A DNA stretch of 64,000 bases from Lonicera japonica (GCA_021464415.1 CM038467.1:15021411-15085410); one strand, 5' to 3'. Positions 44,462 through 56,465 are shown, counted from the stretch's first letter. The notes: generated by a model not told the origin, from the sequence alone. Translations and numbers: made by a program.

Positions 44462-45143
44462 TCTATATTATAAAACATTATTTTTAACCAAATTTTTTTC
44501 TAAAAAGTGTAAGAATTTAATGGTTAAAAATACACATGTTATGGTGTGTATTAGTTCTACACTATCTAATGAGTTTTATACACACATCAAGATATCACAT
44601 TAAAGTTAAAAAACTCGCACTAATAATATACGTACAATAAACTCTCACATACTAATAATTTTTTGTACATTAAAAATGTCATAACTTAAAATAAAAAATT
44701 CAAAAATTTGATAAAAATTTAATATTTAAAATCTACTAATCAATATCAATTAAACAAGATCCATCATAACTATATAAGTAGGCAAAAAAAAATATCAAGA
44801 AAAATTATTGTGTAACATTTAAGGACGTACGTTATATGTTCATATATTATTTGTCATCTCAATCTATCATTTTTATTACGAACGTTACGTGGTTAGATTG
44901 TGATTAAAAAACTCTTTAAAAATTAAAAACAAGTTGGTACAATTCAATATACTTTTAGTTTTTTCAGCATGAAGATATATTAAACTCACGTTTAAGTTGT
45001 TCACAACATTAGATTAGACTAGACAATTGACTTAAAATATAATGATTGATTTTGTCAATTTAAATTCGTCACACTTAATTTTTTTTATCCTATTATTAGA
45101 TTTTTTTTATTTCACCCTGCCGGATGGCATAGGTATACCCTAG
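44462..45143 (+). mobile_element. Possible Helitron-like element
   Basis: It begins TCTATATTATAAAACATTAT after a host A and ends CCCTAG before a T (45140-45144). Before the end is a weak stem, CCTGCC-GGAT-GGCATAGG. No coding capacity. Support is only the ends, so confidence is low. Confidence 0.4.
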
Positions 45144-45309
45144 TATAATAAAGTACAAACAGAGATGCTTTTTATTTCCAATCCTTTGGAAGAGATGGTT
45201 TCCCGCTTTTTAGACATACAGTGGTCGAGTAAAAATATGTCTATATCCATATCTATATATATATATATACTATATATAAAATGATGAATAATTTAAATAT
45301 TTTTTTTAT

Positions 45310-45990
45310 AGGCAAATATACCTTTTAATTTTAAAATTAAAATCTCTTACTCAAAATAAAAATTATGTTATACTAAAAATAAAATTAAATATTTTATATC
45401 TTTTATTCAAAATGAAATTTACAATACTATCAAATTACTCTATTGATAAAAAAAAATTGTATTTATGTCTTCTATTCAAAATGAAATTCACAATAGTATC
45501 AAATTATTCTACTAATGAAAATCACGTATCAAATTATTCTACTAATTAAAATCACGTTGTACTACTCAAAATAAAATTAAAAAAATCAGATTTCTCTACT
45601 AATGAAATCCATGTATCAAATTATTCTACTAATGAAAATTACGTTGTAATGCTCAAAATAAAATTAAAATAAAATAAAATTATTCTACTAATGAAAATCA
45701 GGTTGTACTACTCAAAATAAAATTATGTATTTTATATCTTTTATTCAAAATAAAATTCACAATAGTATCAAATTACTCTACTAATGCACAAAATTATATA
45801 TTTTATGTCTTCTACTCAAAATAAAATTTAGTATCAAACTACTCTACTAATGAAAATCACGTGTACTACTCAAAATAAAATAAAATAAAAAGAATTAAAA
45901 CAAAATTATGTCTTTTACTCCTTTTATTCTACTAAAAATAGAATTAAAATCTTATATTCAAAATCTAATTCACGATGATATCATATTAAT
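45310..45990. repeat. Degenerate AT-rich tandem array
   Basis: Words such as TACTCAAAATAAAATT, CAAATTACTCTACTAATG and GAAAATCACGTTGTACTA recur 6-10 times at spacings of roughly 50-110 bases. It forms the interior of the Helitron-like element. Confidence 0.75.
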
Positions 45991-46180
45991 TTGGTTTAAA
46001 CTCTATTTATTTTAGTTCATATATTCTTCCAATGATATATCTCTTACAATATATCCAAATTTATTTCAACTACAATTTCAATTCGCAAACTTATATATAT
46101 ACACATAAGCCATATCAAAAAACACAAGACAGATTACCAGTTTTTCAAAATATACACGGTTCGTTCTCTCTCTTCAAATA

Positions 46181-46222
<42 letters not shown>
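46181..46222. repeat. (ATT)n microsatellite
   Basis: About 14 uninterrupted ATT/TTA units. Confidence 0.95.
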
Positions 46223-46223
<1 letters not shown>

Positions 46224-46796
46224 AACGAATCCTATTTCATGAAACAATAGTTTAACAAAACAGTGGATATTGAATATTATTTTTATAAATTTTTTATGGT
46301 CGACAATAGTTCTCTCTTTGTGTAAATGATTTATTTATTTTTACTATTTTATTGGTTAGTGTTTTTTTATTTGCTAATGGTCGACAATAATGTTTTTATT
46401 GGTTAGTGTTTTTTATTAGTATTAGTTGCGTACATTTTAAATTTAATTAATTTTCTTGTCTATTGGTTAAATCAAAAATACAATTAATTAAACTAATAAT
46501 AAATGTACTAATTCTATGATATACTTCAATACAGATTTATACTTGGCCACTCGTGAAAATTTGGCACAACAATTTTAGTACACCTAATTGATTATACCAT
46601 TCTCTTACAATTTTAAATTACCTTCTACATTTTATATTATTGTTTTTGGTTTATTTGTTATATATTTATCAAGCTTTGCCTTTGGATAGAACTTTTTTTT
46701 TATTCATTAACTAATTTTCTTTACATATTTATCACTAAAACTAATAACTTTTGTCAAACACTAAAATCACGTGCACCGCACGTGCACAATAATTAG

Positions 46797-47385
46797 TTTA
46801 TTATTAAGTGGGGTCATTTAATAATGTACAATCTCACAACAATTTTAGTAACTATATTATGGATTGAAAAAAATAAAAAATAAATAATGAATAATGCTGG
46901 CCCGTTCAAGAAAACACGACCTAATAGCAATTATAAATGTATCTTTATCATCCAAAATATATTTGGGATAATATTAATTTTTGAAAATTTCTAAAACACA
47001 TTTTGAGTTGAAAATTATTTCTCATTGAAAATATGTTTGTACCACGACGCCCCTGCATACATAAATAGGGTGCCAAAACAATTCTGATAAGTGCATACAT
47101 GTGTTCCCTCGGTTATGAAAAACATTTTTTTTACTCACTGCTTATTTTTACTTGATGTACTACATGAATTGTACATTGCGATCATACAGTCTTTATAATG
47201 TAAGCAAGAATATCCGGCAAGTGTGCCACTACTCATTAATTTTTACCCTTACTTTCCTTTTTAGAATGCATCATTTTTATCTCGATACAATTAAATTAAT
47301 GTATTAAATTTTTTAACTAAAATATGAATTACTATTATCGTCAATAGTGTTGTAATAGCATAATATATATATATATATATATATA
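46797..47385. other. AT-rich intergenic DNA, no gene
   Basis: No protein segment recognised. A (TA)n run at about 47362-47389 forms part of the target of the next element. Confidence 0.45.
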
Positions 47386-47668
47386 TATAGATGAAACGAA
47401 TTTTTGGTCAAACTAGTGTAGTTTTCAATCTTATTTTGCAAAATATGATACTTTTAAACTAATTTGGGGAAATGGTGTAGAACATAAAAACATGACTCCA
47501 CATGATGATTTAAAAATAAAAATAAAAAACTTTGCTCAATAAAAGCGTGAGAAGTTGTCGCGTTTTTATATGTAAAAACGTGAAACTCTCTCACGCTTTT
47601 ATGTTCAGTAATTTTTATTTTTTTTAATCCTTCGGTAAATAATCGATCCCCTTTCAAAGTTATTACTT

Positions 47669-48103
47669 TTGTCGCCTTCTTCCTTCAACCAAACCCTCTC
47701 CATAGCTGATCCGTCACTGTCCCAGCCGTTACTTCCTCTTGCCATCCCACGCCGACCACTTCTGTCGCACCTCATCAATTCTCTCTCTCCCCCTCAGTTT
47801 CCCCTCTCCGCAAGCACCTCCTCCCTCCATCCTTCTTCAATTAAACCGACGCCATCACCCGTTCGTCACCATCAGTCGCTATTTATCTCTCTCCCTTGCT
47901 TTCCCCTCTCTGAAGTAGAACACGGTTGTGCAACGATGCTGCCGTTGCACCCCCTCACCGAGTTCCTTCACTGCTACTTCCTCTCACCGCCTTCGACGGC
48001 ACCCCCCTCGTCGAGTTGCCTCCACCACTGCTTCCTTTCGCCGCTGTCGCCCGATCTACTAAAGGTAATCTCATTAACTGATTTTTTCCTATTTATTAAC
48101 TGA
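47669..48103 (+). other. Open frame inside the MULE, Ser/Pro/Leu-rich, possibly captured exon
   Basis: The 144-codon frame reads MSPSSFNQTLSIADPSLSQP and stays Ser/Pro/His/Leu-rich to a stop at 48103. The GC content up to 48063 is clearly higher than its surroundings and drops right after CTACTAAAG|GTAATC, which fits a splice donor. I recognise no domain. It could be a 5' leader and first exon taken from a host gene, or only pyrimidine-rich DNA. Confidence 0.3.
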
Positions 48104-49020
48104 TTTTATAAAATAATTTGAAAAATCTATTATAAGTAATATAGAAATTATATTATAGGTAATATAGAAATAATGATTTTTTTTCTTATTTGTAAATAAT
48201 CATGTATGTGTTTATATGAGAAACATTTGAAGTCTCCTTTACAAATTAGCTATATATTATTCTATGTTCTTGGCTTTATTATGTTCTTTTTATAAAAATC
48301 CCCAAATTTGAATCAATTGAAAAAAAAATAGACTATGATTGGTCCCACACATAGTTCCCTTAAATGTATTAAATTTTATTTGAGTTGCATTTTTAGCTAC
48401 TTTATTTGTGTTTTGGATTTCATACTACTTGGAGTTTAATGTATATTTTTGGAGTTATAATTGCTTGAGAGTTAGTGTGTATGTTGAGAATTGTAATAAT
48501 TAATTGTGCGCACTTTAGGTTGATTAGAAATTTGTGAAAGCCTTATATATGTAAAGATGCTAAGATTGTCCACTCTACTTTTTATGAAATGAATGTTCAA
48601 AACTAAAAGTGCATTCACCACAATGCAATTGATAGTTTTACTTTCAATGTGAGCACACAAGTGGGATCATTTCAAAAGTCCCACAACATAAAAGTGTAGC
48701 AAATATTTTTCACAATTATATAAACTATGCGATTAAATGGATAAAATGTTTGGTAAGTACTTATGTAGATAATAACTACCCGAAGAGGAAAAAATTCGAG
48801 AGATATAAAAAATCTGAATTCTTAGTGTATGTATAAATTACATAGTTTGAATAATATATTTTAATTACATAAATTTTATTAAAATCCGAATTCTTATTGT
48901 ATGTATAAAAAATATCTGAGGCTATGCAACTAAGCTACACCATACCATATATATTTTTAACCATTATTAATTTTTTATACTTTTTAAGAATATAGATTAA
49001 TAAGGTCTAAATATGTTAAA

Positions 49021-49132
49021 ATTTGAATTTTGAATTTTGAATTTTGAATTTTGAATTTTGAATTTTGAATTTTGAATTTTGAATTTTGAATTTTGAATTT
49101 TGAATTTTGAATTTTGAATTTTGAATTTTGAA
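49021..49132. repeat. (TTTTGAA)n minisatellite, about 16 units
   Basis: A near-perfect 7-base tandem repeat inside the MULE. It resembles but is not the plant telomere unit TTTAGGG. Confidence 0.95.
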
Positions 49133-49945
49133 TTTAAATTTATGATGTTCTAAGATTTAATTTAAAAGTTGTTGAGAAAGTAAAAAGGTGTGGTAGAGAG
49201 AAAAAAGTTAATGTGTATATTTTGTTTGATTTCTGCCTTAACCCATGCTCCCTTTTAGTTGTTATGCTATAATTAAAAATAATTATGAAAAAATAATTGT
49301 TTCCATGAAATAAAGAAGAAAACAAATGATATAAAAAAAAGAGCATAAAAACGTGACTCCATCAATCTCATGTGATTAAAAAAAATAAAAATGTGAGAGT
49401 GAATCAAAAATAATTATAAAAAAATAATTTTTTAATGAAATAAAGAAGAAAACAAATTATATAAGAAAAAAATTAAATAAAAAAATCATGACTCCATCTA
49501 CCTCATGTGATTTAAAAAAAAATGTGAGAGGGTTTCAAATTTTTATGTATAAATGATAACTTCTCACACTTTTACTAAGTGGAATTTTTTAAAATCGCCA
49601 TATAGAATTACATTTTTATGTCCTACACCATTTTTCAATATATATAAGTTTAAAAGCATTACATTTTGCAAAATAAGATTCAAAACTATACTGTTTCTAC
49701 TTTCTACCAAAAAGTATAGATGAAACAGTAGTACCATTAAATCGTAACTCAATACTGTGAACCATTAAAATAATATATGTTGGAAAAGGTAATTTGAATT
49801 GAATGGAGACACATCACATGCCTATTTCAATTGGGGATTGACACCTGGGAGTGAAGTAGAAACAGTATTATTTATTGTCCACGTCCTGTCTCCACGTTGT
49901 ACGGCGAATAATGATGGATTGGATTCTACACCTCACTCTTTACCA

Positions 49946-52028
49946 GAGTTTTTTACTTAAATAGACCACTTTTTTAACTTATTTACCAAACTAACGCACT
50001 TTTCAACTTATTTATCAAACTAGCACATTTTTTAAAATAGTGATTTTGAATCACTATTTTAATGTAAAAATAGTGATTTCGAATCATGTTTTTAAGTCGA
50101 TGTGAAATTCTAGAATTCTGAAAAATAGTGAAATGAAATCACGGTTTTTGGTAAAGAATAGTGAGAGCAAACCACTATATTTATTTAAAACCAATGTTCA
50201 CCAAATATTGAAAAAACTAAAATGGTGAAAGCAGATCACTATTTTAACGTAAGAATAGTGATTTAAAATCACTATTTTAAGTGAAATAACATTTTTTCCT
50301 AAAATCTCAAACTTTACCCAAAACATAGATGGTGTGAGAAAATTCCTATTTTAATGTAAGCACACTAACTTTAAATCATTATTTACTATTTTTTTATTGT
50401 TCTATGTTTTATTATTATTAATTTTATTATTTAGACACATATAGTTCCATTGATATAAAAATATACAATTTGTAGAAATTTGAATTAAATACTCTTAATT
50501 CGTTAAACTATACAATAGATATTTTTAATTTTATTAATTTTTTTTTGAATCTAACTTTGTTCATTTTTCGATATATTCATATATTTTAAGGTATATGTTA
50601 ATTTTATTTTCGTTAAATTGTTCATTAAATAGAACCACTAATTATATATAGCAAATTTATTAAATATTTTTCAATAATTAAAATTAAACAAAACCAGAAA
50701 AAGTACATGAAGAAATAAAACATTTAGGTAAACCCATTACATATAATTAAAATTTAAATGAACATAAACTTATCCGTCATATGCATTAGACGAAAAAGCA
50801 ATTACATTCGTAGGATGAACTGAAAATAGAGGAAGAGACATACAAAAAAAAGGACAACAAAATTACTCGCAAAACATAAGACATGATACAATTTAAGAAA
50901 AACGTAAAAAAATATAAACACCAAACCAAAAAAAAAACCATGCTTTCAATCAGTTTCCATTTGCATCTGCGCATATGGAGTCGTGGCTATTTCTTCATTA
51001 TTGTATTCAATACCTGTGTTCAACGACTCTGCTTTCCATATGGCAGTTTGGCATACAATATTCAACAAATCCTCTGGGTTGTGTCCGTGCAAAGATCCAT
51101 TTGCATTAGTTACCCATTCAAATTGACTTGGTTCCTGACTTCCATTGTCCATTGGAGGCTTCTTCGAATTGAACTTTGCTATCAAAAGGACATGTTTATC
51201 AATTGGCTCAGTCAATGGATGCAGTGAGCTTTGTCCGGATGCAACCACCCTCCAGTCTTCACTAAACAGTTCAAACCAAAACTTGTCAAATAGAGTGTAG
51301 TCATAGTATACCCATTTATCCCATGTAATGTACAAATGTGGCGAGAAGACAATAGGCATATGATAAGTGTTTATCAAGTACCATAGATAGACATAAAACA
51401 AAGACGTCCATGAGTGTAAAGGCATGAACGCAAGTGCTGAACGATAGGGAGATTCGAGATTAGGCCATTGACACAAAAAAAAATTTGGCCTAAAAAAAGG
51501 AGATGGAGTTCGTAACAACCCTTGACACATTAATATGTTTTACGAGCTTGATTTCGTAAGAATCGAGCTCGTATTTCAATTTGTAGTTCACATGGAAGGA
51601 AGGGAACTAAATCTCACTATTTTAACTTAAAATAGTGATTGTTTCTCACTATTTCTAATTATTCGAAGAGCAAAAAAAAAACTGTGGTTTACTTTAAAAT
51701 AGTGATTTGATATCACTATTATTATGTTAAAATAGTTATTTGCTTTCACTATTTTTGTTTACCAAGGAAAATTGTGAATAGTGATTTTAATAAAAATAGT
51801 GATTTACTCTCACTATTTTTAACCAAAAAGCGTGATTTCAAATCACTATTTTTACTTTTTCATTAATTCTTGACTGACTTAAAAACGTGATTCGAAATCA
51901 CTATTTTTACATTAAAATAGTGATTCATAATCACTATTTTAAAAAGTGTGTTAGTTTGGTAAATAAGTTGAAAAGTGTGTTAGTTTGGTAAATAAGTTAA
52001 AAAGGTAGTCTATTTAGGTAAAAAACTC
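49946..52028. mobile_element. Mutator-like element, GARTTTTT group, with palindrome arrays and an ORF
   Basis: A perfect 10-base duplication CTCTTTACCA flanks it (49936-49945, 52029-52038). Ends GAGTTTTTTACTTAAATAGA and, inverted, GAGTTTTTTACCTAAATAGA are nearly identical and continue with AACTTATTTACCAAACTAAC. Just inside lie two arrays of a palindrome of the form TAGTGATTTnRAATCACTA, about 6 copies at 50035-50280 and 7 at 51610-51940. The middle contains one 194-codon frame on the minus strand (50946-51530, separate entry). No recognisable transposase. Confidence 0.88.
50946..51530 (-). CDS. Unrecognised 194-aa protein encoded inside the MULE
   Basis: The frame starts at the ATG at 51530 just after an in-frame stop and ends at 50946. 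It is the only long, compositionally normal frame in the element. Segments include SALAFMPLHSWTSLFYVYLW, YITWDKWVYYDYTLFDKFWF, ELFSEDWRVVASGQSSLHPL and DNGSQEPSQFEWVTNANGSL. It is rich in Trp, Tyr and Phe in its first half and acidic/polar toward the end, with no signal peptide, zinc motif or DDE-type pattern I can see. It could be a captured host exon, a remnant of a second MULE protein, or an element-specific accessory protein. A 114-codon frame on the opposite strand is its shadow. No RNA evidence is available. Confidence 0.45.
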   Translation of the reverse strand: MCQGLLRTPSPFFRPNFFLCQWPNLESPYRSALAFMPLHSWTSLFYVYLWYLINTYHMPIVFSPHLYITWDKWVYYDYTLFDKFWFELFSEDWRVVASGQSSLHPLTEPIDKHVLLIAKFNSKKPPMDNGSQEPSQFEWVTNANGSLHGHNPEDLLNIVCQTAIWKAESLNTGIEYNNEEIATTPYAQMQMETD

Positions 52029-52078
52029 CTCTTTACCATTGGGTTTCAAAATTTTGTATTAGTTACTTTCTTGAGTAA

Positions 52079-53085
52079 GAGCATCTCCAATAATAATATA
52101 TAAAATTAATATATAAAAAAATATAAATTAACAAATAATTGATATTTAGTTAATAATAAATTATTTTACACATAAATTATATATATTCTCATTTTTGCTC
52201 CAATGATTCATACTTATAATTTTGTGTAAAATTATGACGCACCAATTATATAGAAACACATGAAATATATAATATTCAACATTTTTTATTTATAATTAAA
52301 TAGTCAAAGTGAGTATTGATTTAAAGATCTTGACGAGTAGAATTTAAATATGCAAGTTTTATTACAAAATATATTTTAAATTTTTAATTATACTATTTTA
52401 AAGTTTTTGTAAAAAGTTGGAGAGAGAAAATGATGAGGAGGGTGTGAAAAATACACACCCATTTTACACAAAAGATGATGTGGCATATTTTACACAACAT
52501 CATTAGAGCATCTCCAATCGTTGTGTAAATATTTTTGTGTAAATCCTATGTGTCAAGACACTTTTATACAAAACTTGAAATGTAAAAAAAATATGATCCA
52601 ATGGTACATTTTTAAAATCTTGTGTAAATTTTGAATGAACCAATAAGATAATTATGCATATTAGATATCATTTTATGCAATTTTTAATTATTTTTTCTTG
52701 AATTTTGGTATACATAATATTATAACAACAATGGATCTTGATTTGTTGGTCTTGATGAGTAGATTTTAAATATATAATTTTTATTAAAACATATAATTTC
52801 TATAAAAAGTTATTACATTTTAAAGTATTGTAAAATAAATGAGAAAAGAAAAGGCTGACGTGGCCGTATAAACTTGGGGTGTATTTTACGCATTCATTTT
52901 ACACAAAAGCTAAATTTAAAAGAGTGCTGGAGCTCAAATTTTTTACAAGTTTTGTATATTTTACACAAAACCTAAATATACACTACTGTTGGAGATGCTC
53001 TTAGAGCACTAAAAATTATACACAATGTGTAAATTTTACACAAATCTTATGTGGCATGATTTACATATGTCCATTGAAAATGCTC
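52079..53085. mobile_element. Cluster of GAGCATCTCC-type MITEs
   Basis: The complete element 52506-53000 has ends GAGCATCTCCAA and TTGGAGATGCTC flanked by TTA (52503-52505, 53001-53003), a PIF/Harbinger-type target. A further GAGCATCTCC end at 52079 (preceded by TAA) opens a related left segment, and a mini copy GAGCACTAAA...GAAAATGCTC occupies 53004-53085. The interiors share TTTTACACAA and TGTGTAAAT words. Confidence 0.7.
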
Positions 53086-53357
53086 ACAAAACGGTAGATT
53101 CCACTTATTAATTAATTAATACAATTATTGTCATATTATTTGTATGATTTTTTTTAAACAGATCTGGGGTTCTTCTATTATTACTTGTTGGGATTTTTTA
53201 TTTTTTTTACTCACAGTATGTTCGGATCAATTTTTTTTTGCTTTTTCATCTACTAATTATATGCGTTCAAATTCAATTCTACTTTACTTTTTACACATTT
53301 TTTTTGAAATAATATTAATTTGAACATCCGAAATGGTCAAAAATTAAAGCAATATAT

Positions 53358-53497
53358 AGATATTGGATCGTAACTTATGCTAATGTACTATTAACAATTC
53401 AAAAAAAAATCTTAAATTTTAGTCGCACAATTATTTATTTCTTATATATTTTTAAGATTTTAAAATCACTCTCCCTTATTATATAATATGGATATAT
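53358..53497 (-). mobile_element. Second copy of the short Helitron-like element
   Basis: Shares GGTCGTAAC/GGATCGTAAC, CGCACAATTATTTATTTC versus CACACAATTCTTATCTCG, and TTTTTAAGATT...TCCTTATTATA with 24646-24780, in the same order. Confidence 0.45.
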
Positions 53498-54738
53498 ATT
53501 GACAGAGGTGATTGATAAATCGGGGGGTTCAAGGAGGAGGAGGTGCAGGGGACCTGAACCTAACTCTACCCCCATGTAGGTATTCAACCCTTTGAAGTTT
53601 GCTTGGCAAGAGCCACATATAAAATAAAAATTATTTATTATATGAGATTTAGTATACAATTATGTTTTAAAAATAAATTGATTATTAATTTGCAATGTAC
53701 AAAAAAGAAACTCTACTCTGACAAAAAGGAATGTTAGAAAATTAATATCCCATATACAAATACATATAATCAGCCGGAGATAATATTTGGCAAAGAAGTA
53801 AATCTTTACCAAAGTAATTTCACCTCAATTTAAAAACAAAAACAACAATGATGAGGTGGCAATCTCCCTAATTAGCAAAACAATTAGCATCAAATATCCT
53901 TTGTCAAAAAACAAAAGACAAAAAAAGGAAGATCAATATCTGGTAGTACTACTAACTTACTAACTTTTATCTAGAGATAGAAGCGGATATAATGTCGACC
54001 ACAAGCTGTAGTCCAGTAGTCAGTCTACCACTTGGTTCGAGCTTTGGAATCGTCTGGGAGCTCTTCCAGTCAGTGGTTTTTTTTATTATGACACTGAAAG
54101 CAACATTGAAATACTATCATTTTGAGTGTTAGCCAAAAGAATAAAACAGCGGGGCTGAAAAGTTCTAAGTTAATTTGCCGAACTGTTATTTATTTGTCAA
54201 TTCACACTCACATGCTTTTTTGTTACAGACACAGTGGGGGTAAAAGTTCAAAGTTAATTAGCCGAACTGTTATTTTTCAATTCACACTCATAATGTGTAT
54301 CTTTGATAAAAAAATTACCTGACAAGAGAGGAGAATTCAAGAACCACAACAACTGTAATAAAACGTCCAAAATTTATTCCTCTTTTAGCATAATCAAAAG
54401 GTTATTATGTCCTAGAAACTTAATGATTGATGCTTGACATTATGAATCTATGTTTGAATTTTACATTTATTAAGAATGTACTGATTTTATTACAATCAAT
54501 AGTTTAGGTCAAAACTTGTTTTCAGCTGTGAGTTTTGATACATTAATTATATCCTAAAACATAAAGTACTATTAATTTGACATTCCAAAATGAAATTAAG
54601 GACTCTTCATTTGGCATAATTTTTTATTTTTACACTGCAATCTAGTTTTACAGTAACATCTGTAAAGAAAAAGGGTAAATAGTGAAGTTCTATTTATCAT
54701 CACTATCCCACCTTTGTCAGATTTTTAAGTTACACTAA
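53498..54738. other. Intergenic DNA with a short tandem duplication
   Basis: No gene. At about 54150-54297 a unit containing AGTTAATTTGCCGAACTGTT and TCAATTCACACTCA occurs twice in tandem. The frame 54122-54322 is just this repeat. Confidence 0.5.
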
Positions 54739-55062
54739 GGCCTTGTTTGGTTCACGGATTTTAGTATTCGAGAAAAGAAAGTTTTTCCATTCTTTTGTTT
54801 GGCAAGTACAAAAATACGAGAAACACTTTTATGAGAAAGGGGAAAGTAGGGGGTAAAACCATTCCTCTCAAAACACATAGAATTGATTTTCCTATGTAAT
54901 TTTCAAACATTTATTACAAAAAATTTGGACAATAATAATTTTACTTAAATATTTTTCATGCTTTACCAAACACTAGAAAGAAAACTTAACAGGAAATTTA
55001 GTTTCCCACCTCTATAAAAAAAATAAGAAAATTAATTTCTCTTCCGTGCACCAAACGAGGCC
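54739..55062. mobile_element. PIF/Harbinger (Tourist-like) MITE
   Basis: Ends GGCCTTGTTTGGT and ACCAAACGAGGCC are inverted copies flanked by TAA (54736-54738, 55063-55065). It is 324 bases long with no coding capacity. Confidence 0.8.
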
Positions 55063-56344
55063 TAATTGCAAAGAACCTGTAATTGCGAAAACTAACCAGC
55101 TCAGCTCCATTTCTCTCCCAAAAGAAATGGTAATAGTTGGGACTGTGCTGCTACTGGAGCACATATGCGAAAGAGCAACTCGACTTTTTCCTCTTTTGGC
55201 TCAAATCACCATGAGCCCCACATTTGAAAATTACCAGAAGCTTCTTCTAAACAAAATTGGAGAAAAGTATAATAAATCATCTTAGGGCATTTTACTCTGG
55301 ATTTGCCGATGGATATGTACTAGAAACTCAACATAGGAGAGGCCACTTGGAGCCTTGTATTCCACCATGTATGAGAAAAACAACATTCCTGGAAATAATA
55401 AACATATAAATTTAAGAGGTGAAGATAAATCATGCAAATCACAATCTAAAAACTGACTTAAGAATGGTGCCACTGCAAATGTCTCAAAATGGATAAAGCT
55501 TCCAAGTTCAGACTTTTTCGGTCCGGTGCAGTTCGGTTCTCTGGTTCTCGGATCGAAAATCCCAACTCTAGAACGGAAAGGAAATAGGTGGATCGTCAAT
55601 CCTTGGCTTTCTGATTGTTTCAATATTGGGGAGGATTGATCGGGAAAAAGAAAAGAATTTGATGAAATATATATATATTTTATTAATAATATAATAAATT
55701 ATTTTTTTTTTCTATTCAAACCAGAGTCTATCTTTAACTATTTAAATAATAATAAAATTAAAATTGTTACTTTATATTTTATTATATTCATTTCTCTTTT
55801 AATTAACCAATTATTTTTTATTACCTCCCCTTAATTTAAACGGAGCGTAAATATCTATGCATATAGAGAGAGATTGAAAAATTAAACATGAAGATCTGAG
55901 GAGATAATTTTGTCCGAAAATTATAAAATGGGCCAAAAAAGTTTTCTGCAAAATTATTGGCGAATAATATTTCTTATATTTGCCCAAATTTTCAAAATGC
56001 TATGTTAATTTTGCAATATATTTTTAAATTATTTTTTTTATGATATTGTATTAAATTAAGTTTACATTACATTTTTTTAATCGATTATTATATCTAATTG
56101 TTTGATTGATAATACTTTAAAATTATTTCAACAAGTTATAAATGTAAACTAATTTATTGATATATATATATATATATATATATATTTTAATGCAAAATTA
56201 AATTTGTGATCCTTATTTTTTAATACATTAATATGTGTAGATAGAGGATTTATTTGACAATGCTTTACAGTTATTTACGTGATACATAAAAATATACTAA
56301 TTAAAAAATAAAATCACATAATGCAAAAATAAAAATAAAAAAAT
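55063..56344. other. No gene recognised; possible exon remnants
   Basis: On the minus strand at about 55390-55285 an acceptor-like TTATTTCCAG is followed by GMLFFSYMVEYKAPSGLSYV, which reads like an exon but is not one I can assign. Another GC-richer patch at 55080-55280 has no clear frame. From 55650 the sequence is AT-rich with a (TA)n run at about 56160-56185. Confidence 0.3.
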
Positions 56345-56465
56345 GCAGAGTTGTGGGATATGTTAGTTGGTAAGGTACCAAGCCGAACTTAAGAAAGGTT
56401 TTGAGTTTGAGTCTCATTCGGGGTGAGTGAATTTTTGTTATTATTATAATAAAAAGAAAAAAACT
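56345..56465 (+). mobile_element. tRNA-derived SINE
   Basis: Has an A box within GTTAGTTGGTAAGGTACC and a B box within GGTTTTGAGTTTGAGTCTC about 45 bases later, then a T/ATT stretch and an A-rich tail. Target duplication is unclear. Confidence 0.6.

Larger units (their letters stand above)
45252..46796 (+). mobile_element. Non-autonomous Helitron-like element
   Basis: The 3' end has a perfect 7-base hairpin CACGTGC-ACC-GCACGTG (46768-46784), then CACAATAATTAG and a host T. The same arrangement with CTAG is found inverted at 6007-6030. The likely start is TCTATATATATATATATACT at 45252, after a host A. The interior 45310-45990 is a degenerate repeat array, and an (ATT)n microsatellite lies at 46181-46222. 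There is no Rep/helicase gene. TTAG instead of CTAG at the end is a deviation from the CTRR rule, probably mutation. Confidence 0.55.
47398..49714. mobile_element. Mutator-like element, GARTTTTT group, 2.3 kb
   Basis: TATAGATGAAAC flanks it on both sides (47386-47397, 49715-49726); the true duplication is probably 9-12 bases, the TA run making the edge ambiguous. Left end GAATTTTTGGTCAAACTAGT and the right end inverted share AATCTTATTTTGCAAAATRT, TTTTAAACT and AAATGGTGTAG further in. Inside the ends are copies of a palindrome like AAAACGTGAnnnnnnTCACGCTTTT (47560-47600, 49345-49575). The interior has a proline/serine-rich frame (47669-48103) that ends at a GTAATC, plausibly a captured first exon, and a TTTTGAA array (49021-49132). 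There is no transposase. Confidence 0.78.

Noticed and set aside
45310..45990. CRISPR-like array
   Set aside because: Units vary in length and sequence, spacers are not unique, and the genome is a plant's.
47669..48103. Secure call of a host gene
   Set aside because: The frame is Ser/Pro/Leu-rich with no domain and sits inside a transposon, so it is listed only as a possible captured exon.
49021..49132. Interstitial telomere repeat
   Set aside because: The unit is TTTTGAA, not TTTAGGG, and lies within a MULE.
50883..51227. 114-codon plus-strand frame
   Set aside because: Shadow of the longer minus-strand frame in the MULE.
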